The translations under genes and the position numbers were made by a program. This document shows positions 24,473-32,870 of a DNA stretch of 64,000 nt, piece after piece. Below the pieces are notes generated by a model. That model saw only the letters and a list, made by a program, of their open reading frames with translations. It was not told the origin of the DNA and did no database searches. The stretch's first letter is position 1, and every line of letters starts with the position of its first letter. Source of the stretch: Streptomyces marincola (GTDB lineage: Bacteria > Actinomycetota > Actinomycetes > Streptomycetales > Streptomycetaceae); contig NZ_CP084541.1 in assembly GCF_020410765.1 (NCBI RefSeq), positions 4,421,001 through 4,485,000 of the forward strand. Reading direction: 5' to 3'.

Positions 24473-26110
24473 GTGCGACGGACTCGGGCCAAGGGAGCCA
24501 TAGGTATCGGGCTTGCCCTGGTTTTGGCCATCGGCGCGATCGGTGGCTGGATGTTCTTCCGGTCGGACGGCGACGAGCAGGAGCCGATCGTGGTGGGAAG
24601 CACCGCGACGCCCTCGATGCTCGACCCGGGCGGTGCGTTCGACGCGGGGGCCTCCGCCCTGATGAGCAACCTGTACCAGTCGTTGCTCACCTACGAGCCC
24701 GGCCAGGAGCAGCCCGTTCCGGACGCGGCCGAGTCGTGCGCGTTCACCGACAACCAGCTGACGGTGTACCGCTGCGAGCTGCGCGAGGGCCTGACGTTCA
24801 GCAACGGGCGCGAGATCGTCCCCGAGGACGTCAAGTTCTCCTTCGACCGCATCCTCGCCATGGCCGACCGGGCCGAGCGCGAGGACGCCGACGACAGCAT
24901 CCCGGAGGAGGAGAAGTTCTCCTTCGCCGGGCCGGTCAGCCTCCTGGCGACGCTCGACACCGTGCGCGTCGACGGCCAGGACATCATCTTCGAGTTGAAC
25001 AAGTCGGACGCCACGTTCCCCTTCATCGTGGCGAGCACCGCGGGCGCGATCGTCGACCGCGAGAACTACGAGGAGCTCGAACCCCGCACCGACGGCGAGG
25101 TCGACGGCTCGGGGCCCTACGTCCTCACCGACTTCGAGCCCGACCAGTACGCCGAGCTGGCGCCGAACCCGGACTACGACGGCGTCGCCGAGGTCTCCGA
25201 GTACCCGATCCGCGTCGAGTACTTCACCGAGACCGAGGACGCCTCGGCCGAGGAGATGCTCGCCCGCGCGTGGGAGAGCGGCGAGATCGACGTCAACGAC
25301 GGCAAGATGCCGCCCGAGGTCATGGCGGAGCTGAGCCAGACCGCGCGCGACTACCGGTTCACCGAGTCGACGGGCGCCTCCATCCGCGTCCTCGGCTTCA
25401 ACACCCGCGAGGACGCGCCGATGCACGACCAGGCGCTGCGCCAGGCCGCGGCGGCGGTGCTCGACCGCGAGGCCATCACCCGCAGGGTCCAGGAGAACAC
25501 CGTCGAGGCGCTGTACTCGCTGATCCCCGTGGGCTTCACCGGGCACAGCACGCCCTACTACGACCGGTACATCGACGCGTCCCCCGACGCGCTCCGCGAC
25601 GAGCTTGAGGCCGCGGGGCACGAGCTGCCGGTGCAGTTCGACCTGGCGTACTCGCGCGGCGCCGCCAACCACGCCGAGGCCGAGCTGATCGAACGGCAGC
25701 TTGAGGCGGACGGCCTGTTCGAGGTCGAGATCACGCACTACCCGTGGTCGGAGTTCGTGCCGGCCATCTACGGCCCGCAGCCCTACGACGCCTACATCAT
25801 CGGCTGGCGCGCCGACTACCCGGACCCGGCCACGTTCGCCGACCAGCTCGTCGGCCCGGGTGACGGCCTCAACACCGGCTACACCAGCGACGCGATCGGC
25901 GAGCTGATCAACCAGACGCAGGCAGAGCCGGACCGGGCCCGCGCGGCGGACGCGTTCCGCGACATCGACGACCGCGCCAGCGAGGCCGCCTCGATCGTCC
26001 CGATCTGGCAGGACAAGCGGATCACCCTGAGCGCCCCCGACATCGCGGGCATCCAGCACCTTGGCTCCAACAGCGGCGTGTGGCGCCTGTGGGAGCTGCA
26101 CCGGATCTGA
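24473..26110 (+). CDS. ABC transporter substrate-binding protein, family 5 (peptide/nickel type)
   Basis: A 545-residue SBP_bac_5 protein, probably for peptides. An N-terminal hydrophobic segment (IGIGLALVLAIGAIGGWMFF) anchors it; there is no lipobox Cys. Family features are TPSMLDPG, NLYQSLLTYEPG, LREGLTFSNGREIVPEDVKF and the late DAYIIGWRADYPDP. The GTG start follows GAAGAGAGGCGCGGGGA. No permease or ATPase genes are adjacent, so it is either an orphan or part of a split system. Confidence 0.88.
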   Translation: MRRTRAKGAIGIGLALVLAIGAIGGWMFFRSDGDEQEPIVVGSTATPSMLDPGGAFDAGASALMSNLYQSLLTYEPGQEQPVPDAAESCAFTDNQLTVYRCELREGLTFSNGREIVPEDVKFSFDRILAMADRAEREDADDSIPEEEKFSFAGPVSLLATLDTVRVDGQDIIFELNKSDATFPFIVASTAGAIVDRENYEELEPRTDGEVDGSGPYVLTDFEPDQYAELAPNPDYDGVAEVSEYPIRVEYFTETEDASAEEMLARAWESGEIDVNDGKMPPEVMAELSQTARDYRFTESTGASIRVLGFNTREDAPMHDQALRQAAAAVLDREAITRRVQENTVEALYSLIPVGFTGHSTPYYDRYIDASPDALRDELEAAGHELPVQFDLAYSRGAANHAEAELIERQLEADGLFEVEITHYPWSEFVPAIYGPQPYDAYIIGWRADYPDPATFADQLVGPGDGLNTGYTSDAIGELINQTQAEPDRARAADAFRDIDDRASEAASIVPIWQDKRITLSAPDIAGIQHLGSNSGVWRLWELHRI

Positions 26111-26132
26111 TCCGTGCGGCAGGATGCGGGGC

Positions 26133-26969
26133 ATGGCACGCCTACGGCACACAATCGACCTGACGTCCGTCAGCCGCCGCCACGTCGAGCGCTCCGTCGA
26201 CGTGGCGCACGGGGTCGTCGCACGGCTGCGCGCGGACGGTGGAACGCTCCGCGCACCCGACGGCAGGGCGGTCGAGGAGATCGCCCTGCGCTCCGGGGAG
26301 CACCTGCGGCCGGGCGCCAGATACGGGCTGGTCGACAGCGAGGGGCAGACCGTGGAGGCCGAGCTGCTGGCGTGGGACCGCGCCCGCGGCAGCGGGGTCA
26401 GGGTCGCCGCGGCCGAGCCGGCGCACCTGCTGCCCGAGAGCGGCAGGTCATCGAGCGCGCGGATGGCGTCCACGCTGTGGCTGCGCAGCGCGGAACGCCC
26501 CCGGCGCGTGGAACTGTCGCTCGACGGCGCGCTGGCCCGGCCGGACGGCCGGCGCCTGCGGCTGCGCTGGTTCACCCTCAGCGGCGTCCTCGACCTCGCC
26601 CGGTGGTGGGAGGCCGTCGAGGGGCCCGGGCAGCCGGGCCGCCCCGCGCTCGTCGTCCGCGCCCGGCACCCGATACTGCGCGCGGCCGTGCACGCCGGCC
26701 CGCGGCCAGGACCCGACGGCACGTGGCGGCTCGACGTGGTCGTGATGGTGCGCGGCCGGGGCCTGGCCCGGCCGGTGGCCGCCGTTCCGCTGCTGGTGAC
26801 CCGGCGCATGATGCACCGCGCGCTGGGCCGGGCGCTCGCCCGCTTGGCGGAGGACTGGGAGCACAGGATCGTGCCCGGGTTCGAACGCGACCCCGAGGAG
26901 CTGAGCAGGCGGCTGCTCGACCACCTGTGCACGCCGCGCCCCGGGACGCCGCCGGCCGCGGAGGGCTGA
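26133..26969 (+). CDS. hypothetical protein
   Basis: A 278-residue soluble protein I do not recognise. It is rich in Arg and Leu with no signal or membrane segment. The N-terminal half contains short beta-like runs (ALRSGEHLRPGARYGLVDS) and the second half includes RLRLRWFTLSGVLDLARWW and VAAVPLLVTRRMMHRALGRA, ending in a Pro-rich tail. It begins 22 bp after the peptide-binding-protein gene and may be co-transcribed. The coding character is supported by strong third-position GC and a reasonable GCAGGATGCGGGGC before the ATG. Confidence 0.6.
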   Translation: MARLRHTIDLTSVSRRHVERSVDVAHGVVARLRADGGTLRAPDGRAVEEIALRSGEHLRPGARYGLVDSEGQTVEAELLAWDRARGSGVRVAAAEPAHLLPESGRSSSARMASTLWLRSAERPRRVELSLDGALARPDGRRLRLRWFTLSGVLDLARWWEAVEGPGQPGRPALVVRARHPILRAAVHAGPRPGPDGTWRLDVVVMVRGRGLARPVAAVPLLVTRRMMHRALGRALARLAEDWEHRIVPGFERDPEELSRRLLDHLCTPRPGTPPAAEG

Positions 26970-27023
26970 GGGGCGGGCAGGGCCGAGGGGCGCGCGGCCC
27001 GTGCCGCCCCGGCCGGCGCGGCG

Positions 27024-28391
27024 CTACAGCACCTTTCCGGGGTTGAGGATGCCGAGCGGGTCGAAGACCTGCCGGATGGACCGCTGCAACTCAAGCCCCA
27101 CCGGGCCGAGTTCGCGAGCCAGCCAGTCCCGCTTCAGTACCCCGACGCCGTGCTCGCCGGTGATCGTGCCGCCGAGCCGGAGGCCGAGCGCCATGATCGC
27201 GTCGAACGACGCCCTGGCCCGCCGCGACTCGTCCTCGTCGCGCGCGTCGAAGCACACGGTGGGGTGGGTGTTGCCGTCGCCCGCGTGCGCGCACACCCCG
27301 ATGGTCAGCCCGTGCTCGGCGCCGATGGCGGCCACGCCGTCGAGCAGCTCGGCCAGCCTGCTGCGCGGCACGCACACGTCGTCGATCATCGTGGTGCCCT
27401 TCACCGCTTCGAGCGCGGGCAGCGCGGCGCGGCGGGCGGCGAGCAGCAGCTCCGACTCCGCCTCGTCCTCGGCCGGCACCACCTCCGTGGCGCCCGCCGC
27501 GCGGCACAGCTCGCCCACGGCCGCGAGCCCGGCCGGCGCGTCCTCGGTGTCGAACCCGGCGAGCAGCAGGGCCTGCGTGGACTCGGGCAGGCCCATCCGC
27601 GTCAGCCGGTTGACGGCCGCGATCGTCGTGGCGTCCATGAGTTCGAGCAGCGAGGGCGTGTGGCCCCCGGCCATGATGGCGGCCACCGCCTCGCCGGCCG
27701 CGGCGGCCGAGCCGAACTCCGCCGCGAGCACCAGCTGGCGCGGCGGCGCGGGCTTGAGCGCGAGCACGGCGCCCACCACGACGCCGAGGGTGCCCTCCGA
27801 GCCGACGAACAGGCGGGTCATGTCGTACCCGGCGACGCCCTTGGCCGTGCGCCGGCCCGTGCGCAGCAGCCTGCCGTCGGCGAGCACGACGTCGAGGCCG
27901 AGCACGTACTCCGCGGTCACCCCGTACTTCACGCAGCACAGGCCGCCCGAGCCGGTGCCGATGTTCCCGCCGATCGTGCACTGCTCCCAGCTCGATGGGT
28001 CGGGCGGGTAGGACAGGCCGTGCGCGGCCACCGCCTTGGACAGGGCCGCGTTCACCACGCCGGGCTCGACCACCGCGATCCGGTCGACCGGGTCGATCTC
28101 GATGATGCGGTCCATGCGGACGAGGGAGAGCACGACGCAGCCGTCGACCGCGTTCGCCCCGCCGGACAGCCCGGTCCGCGCGCCCTGCGGCACCACCGGC
28201 ACCCGTTCGGCCGTCGCCGTGCGCATCACGTGCCGCACCTGCTCGACCGTGCGGGGCAGGACCACCGCGGCCGGGACGCCCGCGGGGCAGAAGCTGGCCA
28301 TGTCGTGGGCGTAGGAGGCGGTGACGTCGCGGTCGGTGAGGACCGCGTCGGCGGGCAGGCCCGCGCGCAGCCGGGACAACAGATCGCTCAT
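27024..28391 (-). CDS. FAD-linked 2-hydroxyacid oxidase (GlcD/D-lactate dehydrogenase type)
   Basis: A 455-residue VAO-family flavoprotein that oxidises a 2-hydroxy acid such as glycolate or D-lactate. The PP-loop FAD domain has VPVVPQGARTGLSGGANA and TIGGNIGTGSGGLCCVKYG (residues ~75-165). The C-terminal FAD-oxidase domain ends with the signature GGTITGEHGVGVLKRDWL and FDPLGILNPGKVL. The HAGDGNTHP motif for substrate and metal binding is present. It is a single gene, divergent from the methyltransferase gene. Confidence 0.9.
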   Translation of the reverse strand: MSDLLSRLRAGLPADAVLTDRDVTASYAHDMASFCPAGVPAAVVLPRTVEQVRHVMRTATAERVPVVPQGARTGLSGGANAVDGCVVLSLVRMDRIIEIDPVDRIAVVEPGVVNAALSKAVAAHGLSYPPDPSSWEQCTIGGNIGTGSGGLCCVKYGVTAEYVLGLDVVLADGRLLRTGRRTAKGVAGYDMTRLFVGSEGTLGVVVGAVLALKPAPPRQLVLAAEFGSAAAAGEAVAAIMAGGHTPSLLELMDATTIAAVNRLTRMGLPESTQALLLAGFDTEDAPAGLAAVGELCRAAGATEVVPAEDEAESELLLAARRAALPALEAVKGTTMIDDVCVPRSRLAELLDGVAAIGAEHGLTIGVCAHAGDGNTHPTVCFDARDEDESRRARASFDAIMALGLRLGGTITGEHGVGVLKRDWLARELGPVGLELQRSIRQVFDPLGILNPGKVL

Positions 28392-28454
28392 GTGATTCAG
28401 CCTGACACCGCGCCGGGCCGCTGGGAAGCCGCGGCGGGGTGCGAGGCTTGCGGT

Positions 28455-29210
28455 ATGGAGAGGTATCAGAGGCATGTGATCACCCACGCCGGCCATCCCG
28501 TGGCCGCCCCGCTGGCGGACGCGTCGGTGGACGCGGTGCTCGGCGCGGCGCTCGCCCACGTGGGCGGGGACGGCGGGCGCCTGCTCGACCTCGGCTGCGG
28601 CGAGGCGGCGTGGCCGCTGCGCGCGCTGGCCGCGCGGCCTTCGGCGCGGGCCGTGGGCGTGGACGTCAACGGCGAGGCGCTGGCCGCCGCGGCGCGCGCG
28701 GCCGAAGAGGCCGGCGTCGCCGGGCGCCTGACGCTGCACGAGGCGGCGGTCGCCGACTACACGGCGGACGAGCCGTTCGACGCGGTGCTGTGCGTCGGCA
28801 GCACGCACGCCTTCGGCGGGCTGCTCGCCGCGCTGACCGCGGCGCGCGCCCACCTGGCGCCCGGCGGCTGCGTCGTGGTCGGCGAGGGGTTCTGGGAACG
28901 GCCCCCCACGCCCGCGGCGCTGGCCGCGCTCGACGCGGCCCCCGAGGACTACGCCGACCTGGGCAACACCGTCGAGCTGGTGCTGACCGACGGCTGGGCG
29001 CCGGTGTTCGGCCACACCTCATCGCTCGCGGAGTGGGACGACTACGAGTGGCGCTGGACGGGCAACCTGACCCGCTGGGTCCTCGACCACGCCGACCACC
29101 CGGGCGCCGCCGAGGCGCTGGAGACGGCCACCGCGCACCGCGCGGGCTGGCTCGGCGGCTACCGCGGCGTGCTCGGCTTCGTCACGCTGGTGCTGCGCGC
29201 CGCGCGCTGA
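28455..29210 (+). CDS. class I SAM-dependent methyltransferase
   Basis: A 251-residue protein with a Rossmann methyltransferase fold. Motif I is LLDLGCGEAAWPL (residues ~43-55), the acidic loop is AVGVDVN, and motif post-I/II is FDAVLCVGSTHAFGG. The C-terminal half has several tryptophans (EWDDYEWRWTGNLTRW). The substrate is unknown. Some homologues are annotated as small-molecule methyltransferases. It is divergent from the FAD oxidase gene with only 63 bp between starts. Confidence 0.8.
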   Translation: MERYQRHVITHAGHPVAAPLADASVDAVLGAALAHVGGDGGRLLDLGCGEAAWPLRALAARPSARAVGVDVNGEALAAAARAAEEAGVAGRLTLHEAAVADYTADEPFDAVLCVGSTHAFGGLLAALTAARAHLAPGGCVVVGEGFWERPPTPAALAALDAAPEDYADLGNTVELVLTDGWAPVFGHTSSLAEWDDYEWRWTGNLTRWVLDHADHPGAAEALETATAHRAGWLGGYRGVLGFVTLVLRAAR

Positions 29211-29223
29211 GGGCCGCGCGGCA

Positions 29224-29258
29224 CGCGCCCCCGCCGCGCGCCGGTTACCGGGGGCGCG
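29224..29258. terminator. hairpin between methyltransferase and sdhB 3' ends
   Basis: A perfect 9-bp inverted repeat, CGCGCCCCC and GGGGGCGCG, with a 17-base loop lies between the two converging stop codons. It could serve both transcripts. Confidence 0.6.
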
Positions 29259-29264
29259 CGCCGG

Positions 29265-30038
29265 TCAGAAGCGCCGTGTGATCAGCGCCTGCTTGACCTC
29301 CTGGATGGCCTTGGTGACCTGGATGCCGCGCGGGCAGGCGTCCGTGCAGTTGAAGATCGTGCGGCAACGCCACACGCCGTCCCGGTCGTTCAGGATCTCA
29401 AGGCGCTGCTCGCCGCCCTCGTCGCGCGAGTCGAAGATGAAGCGGTGCGCGTTCACGATGGCGGCCGGGCCGAAGTACTGCCCGTCGTTCCAGAACACCG
29501 GGCACGAGGAGGTGCAGGCGGCGCACAGGATGCACTTGGTGGTGTCGTCGAAGCGCTCGCGGTCGCCCGGCGACTGAAGGCGCTCGCGCGTGGGCTCGTT
29601 CCCCGTGGTCACCAGGAACGGCATCATGTCCCGGTACGCCTGGAAGAACGGCTCCATGTCGACGATGAGGTCCTTCAGGACCGTCATGCCCTTCATCGGC
29701 TCGATGAGGACCGGCCGCGCCTTCGCGCCCTTCCTCAGGTCCGCGATGTCCTTGATGAGCACCTTGCAGGCCAGGCGGTTCTTGCCGTTGATCCGCATGG
29801 CGTCGGAGCCGCAGATGCCGTGCGCGCACGAGCGGCGGAACGTCAGGCTGCCGTCGTGCTCCCACTTGATCGTGTGCAGGGCGTCCAGCACGCGGTCCTT
29901 GGGGTCGATCTCCAGCTCGAAGTCCTCCCAGTAGGCGTCCACCGCCCGCTCCGGGTCGAACCGCCTGATGCGGAAGGTCACCTTGACCAGGTGTCCGCTC
30001 CCGCCCGCGGGCTTCTTCTCCAACGTCGGCGTTGCCAT
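29265..30038 (-). CDS. sdhB: succinate dehydrogenase iron-sulfur subunit
   Basis: SdhB carries electrons from SdhA flavin to the membrane quinone site. The 257-residue protein has all three clusters: [2Fe-2S] ligands in SCAHGICGSDAMR and NRLACKVL, [4Fe-4S] ligands in CILCAACTSSCPVFW, and [3Fe-4S] ligands in CRTIFNCTDACPRGI. The start codon overlaps the sdhA stop (TGATG). It is the last gene of the sdhCDAB operon and is followed by a hairpin. Confidence 0.97.
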   Translation of the reverse strand: MATPTLEKKPAGGSGHLVKVTFRIRRFDPERAVDAYWEDFELEIDPKDRVLDALHTIKWEHDGSLTFRRSCAHGICGSDAMRINGKNRLACKVLIKDIADLRKGAKARPVLIEPMKGMTVLKDLIVDMEPFFQAYRDMMPFLVTTGNEPTRERLQSPGDRERFDDTTKCILCAACTSSCPVFWNDGQYFGPAAIVNAHRFIFDSRDEGGEQRLEILNDRDGVWRCRTIFNCTDACPRGIQVTKAIQEVKQALITRRF

Positions 30039-31792
30039 CAGTACGTACGCTCCTGCGGCTGGTAGCGGGTGATGACCACCGGCTTGTAGTCCAGCCGGAT
30101 CGACTCGTTGCCCTCGGCGTCCCGCTCGCGGTACGCCATGGTGTGCCGCATGAAGTTGACGTCGTCGCGGTTCGGGTAGTCCTCGCGGTAGTGCCCGCCG
30201 CGCGACTCCTTGCGGGCCAGCGCGGAGACCACGAGCACCTCGGCGAGTTCGAGCAGGTTGCCGAGTTCGAGGGCTTCGAGCAGGTCGGTGTTGTAGCGGC
30301 GGCCCTTGTCCTGCACCGACACGTTCCGGTAGCGCCGGCGCAGCGCCGTGATGTCCTCCAGCGCTTCCTTCAGCGTCTGCTCGGTGCGGAAGACCATCGC
30401 GTTCCTGTCCATGGTCTCCTGGAGCGCGCGGCGGATGTCCGTCACCCGCTCGCTCCCGGTCGAGTCCCGCATGCGCGCGACCTCGTCGGCCACGAACCGC
30501 GCGGGCTCGGGCGGGAGTTCGACGAGGTCGGCGCCGGCCGCGTACTCCGCCGCGGCGATGCCGGCCCGGCGGCCGAACACGTTGATGTCGAGCAGCGAGT
30601 TGGTGCCGAGCCGGTTCGCGCCGTGCACCGAGACGCACGCCACCTCGCCGGCCGCGTACAGCCCCGGCACGACCTGGGTGTTGTCGGCCAGCACCTCGCC
30701 CAGCACGTTCGTCGGGATGCCGCCCATGGCGTAGTGCGCGGTGGGCTGGATCGGGACCGGGTCGGTGTACGGCTCGATCCCGAGGTAGGTGCGGGCGAAC
30801 TCGGTGATGTCCGGCAGTTTCGCGTCCAGCTGCTCGGGCGGCAGGTGGGTGAGGTCGAGGTGGACGTGGTCGCCGTCGGGCCCGCAGCCGCGGCCCTCGC
30901 GGATCTCGGTGTAGATGGCACGCGACACGACGTCGCGCGAGGCCAGGTCCTTCATCACCGGCGCGTACTTCTCCATGAAGCGCTCGCCGTCCTTGTTCCG
31001 CAGGATGCCGCCCTCGCCGCGGGCGCCCTCGGTGAGCAGGATGCCCATCTTCCAGATGCCGGTCGGGTGGAACTGGAAGAACTCCATGTCCTCAAGCGGG
31101 AGGCCGCGCCGGAAGGCCGCGGCCTGCCCGTCGCCCGTCAGGGTGTGCGCGTTCGAACTGACCTTGTAGAACTTGCCGTTGCCGCCCGAGGCGAACACCA
31201 CGGCCTTCGCCCTGAAGACGTGCAGCTCGCCGGTGGCCAGCTCGTAGGCCACCACGCCCGCGGTGCTGCGCACCCCGCCCACGTCGTTGAGCAGCAGGTC
31301 GAGCACGTAGAACTCGTTGAAGAACTCCACGCCCTCCTTCACGCAGTTCTGGTACAGCGTCTGGAGGATCATGTGCCCGGTGCGGTCGGCCGCGTAGCAG
31401 GACCGGCGCACGGGCGCCTCGCCGTGGTTGCGGCTGTGGCCGCCGAACCGGCGCTGGTCGATGCGGCCCTCGGCCGTCCGGTTGAACGGCAGCCCCATCT
31501 TCTCCAGGTCGAGGACGGAGTCGATGGCCTCCTTGGCCAGGATCTCGGCGGCGTCCTGGTCGACGAGGTAGTCGCCGCCCTTGACGGTGTCGAAGGTGTG
31601 CCACTCCCAGTTGTCGTCCTCGACGTTGGCGAGCGCGGCGGCCATGCCGCCCTGCGCGGCGCCGGTGTGGGAGCGGGTCGGGTACAGCTTGGTCAGGACC
31701 GCGGTCCTGCTGCGCCTGGTCGCCTCGATGGCCGCGCGCATCCCGGCGCCGCCGGCGCCGACGATGACGGTGTCGTACGTGTGGATCTGCAT
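30038..31792 (-). CDS. sdhA: succinate dehydrogenase flavoprotein subunit
   Basis: SdhA oxidises succinate to fumarate. The 584-residue subunit begins with the FAD-binding VIVGAGGAGMRAA. It keeps the covalent-flavin His in TRSHTGAAQGG, the substrate loop FHPTGIW, EGARGEGGILRNKDGERFME, and HYAMGGIPTN and GANRLGTNSLLD. It lies between sdhD (26-bp gap) and sdhB (1-bp overlap). Confidence 0.98.
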   Translation of the reverse strand: MQIHTYDTVIVGAGGAGMRAAIEATRRSRTAVLTKLYPTRSHTGAAQGGMAAALANVEDDNWEWHTFDTVKGGDYLVDQDAAEILAKEAIDSVLDLEKMGLPFNRTAEGRIDQRRFGGHSRNHGEAPVRRSCYAADRTGHMILQTLYQNCVKEGVEFFNEFYVLDLLLNDVGGVRSTAGVVAYELATGELHVFRAKAVVFASGGNGKFYKVSSNAHTLTGDGQAAAFRRGLPLEDMEFFQFHPTGIWKMGILLTEGARGEGGILRNKDGERFMEKYAPVMKDLASRDVVSRAIYTEIREGRGCGPDGDHVHLDLTHLPPEQLDAKLPDITEFARTYLGIEPYTDPVPIQPTAHYAMGGIPTNVLGEVLADNTQVVPGLYAAGEVACVSVHGANRLGTNSLLDINVFGRRAGIAAAEYAAGADLVELPPEPARFVADEVARMRDSTGSERVTDIRRALQETMDRNAMVFRTEQTLKEALEDITALRRRYRNVSVQDKGRRYNTDLLEALELGNLLELAEVLVVSALARKESRGGHYREDYPNRDDVNFMRHTMAYRERDAEGNESIRLDYKPVVITRYQPQERTY

Positions 31793-31818
31793 GGCTCTGG
31801 TCGAATCCCCGGTGTCCG

Positions 31819-32313
31819 TCAGCCGATGTTCGGGTCGAAGGTGAAGATCACCAGCGTGCCCAGCAGCACGGTGAACACCGTGGCCGTGTACAGGAGCATC
31901 TTCAGCCAGAAGCGCGTGGTGTCGCGCTGCGCGTAGTCGTTGATGATCGTCCGCAGCCCGAGCCCGCCGTGCAGCATCGCGAGCCACAGCATGATCAGGT
32001 CCCACGCCTGCCAGAACGGCGAGGCCCAGCGGCCCGCCACGAAGGCGAAGCTGATCTTGCTGACGCCGCCGTCGAGGACGAGCTGGATCATCAGGTGGGT
32101 GATGACGAGCACCACCAGCAGGATCCCGGAGACCCGCATGAACACCCAGCCGTACATCTCGAAGTTGGTACGGGTGGCGCGCGGGGTGCGGCCGGTGCGG
32201 GCGCGCGGCGGCTCGATGAGGGGCGCGGGGTGGTCGGGACTGGGGCGGCCGGGGCCGCCCGACGGCGCGCCGGCGCCCGTGTCCGCCTGGGCGTTCGCCT
32301 GAGGGGTCATCAT
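31819..32313 (-). CDS. sdhD: succinate dehydrogenase hydrophobic membrane anchor
   Basis: A 164-residue membrane subunit. The first ~45 residues are Pro/Ala-rich and polar. Three helices follow: FMRVSGILLVVLVITHLMIQ, a middle helix containing LIMLWLAMLHGG (His as likely haem or quinone ligand) and LLYTATVFTVLLGTLVIF. The ATG overlaps the sdhC stop by one base. Together with SdhC it anchors SdhAB and binds quinone. Confidence 0.93.
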   Translation of the reverse strand: MMTPQANAQADTGAGAPSGGPGRPSPDHPAPLIEPPRARTGRTPRATRTNFEMYGWVFMRVSGILLVVLVITHLMIQLVLDGGVSKISFAFVAGRWASPFWQAWDLIMLWLAMLHGGLGLRTIINDYAQRDTTRFWLKMLLYTATVFTVLLGTLVIFTFDPNIG

Positions 32314-32693
32314 CAGCTCCCGAACAGTTCGCGGGCCGCGTGCCCGAGCACCGGGTAGGCGGCGCCGGCCATCAGCACGGCCCAGACGCCGACCACCGTC
32401 CACAGCATCTGCCGCTGGTAGCGCGCGCCCCTGGACCAGAAGTCGACCGCGATGACCCGCAGCCCGTTCAGCGCGTGGAACAGGACGGCCGCGACGAGGC
32501 CGTACTCCAGCACGGCGACCAGCGGCATCTTGTACAGCGCGATGGTGTCGTCGTACGCCTCGGGCGAGACGCGGACGAGGGCGGTGTCCAGCACATGGAC
32601 GAACAGGAAGAAGAAAACGAGGACACCGGTGACGCGGTGCGCCACCCATGACCACATGCCTTCCCGGCCGCGGTACAACGTTCCTGCCGGCAC
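32313..32693 (-). CDS. sdhC: succinate dehydrogenase cytochrome b556 subunit
   Basis: A 126-residue three-helix subunit and the first gene of the operon. It has SWVAHRVTGVLVFFFLFVHV (the Ser/His/Arg quinone-haem signature with a distal His), a second helix LVAAVLFHALNGLRVIAVD (conserved His), and a third helix LWTVVGVWAVLMAG. The start is GTG with GAAGGG upstream. Confidence 0.93.
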   Translation of the reverse strand: MPAGTLYRGREGMWSWVAHRVTGVLVFFFLFVHVLDTALVRVSPEAYDDTIALYKMPLVAVLEYGLVAAVLFHALNGLRVIAVDFWSRGARYQRQMLWTVVGVWAVLMAGAAYPVLGHAARELFGS

Positions 32694-32810
32694 GGAAGAA
32701 CCCTTCACACGACGCTCGGTGGGCCGCTGGCCCGGCCGGATGCGAACCACCGGCCGCCGTCATGCTAGCGGCGGCCGGCCCCCCTGCCCGCCCGGGGGCT
32801 CGGGCGCGGA

Positions 32811-32839
32811 GCAAACGGTCGGGCACATCATCCGTTTGC
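32811..32839. promoter_or_regulatory. inverted repeat between sdhC and the GH20 gene
   Basis: A perfect 8-bp inverted repeat, GCAAACGG and CCGTTTGC, with a 13-base spacer, 32 bp before the GH20 start and ~118 bp upstream of sdhC. GCAAACG half-sites are typical of LacI-family operators in streptomycetes, although here the halves are unusually far apart. Confidence 0.35.
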
Positions 32840-32870
32840 GGCGTTCCGGCGGGCCGCTACCGTCGAAGGT

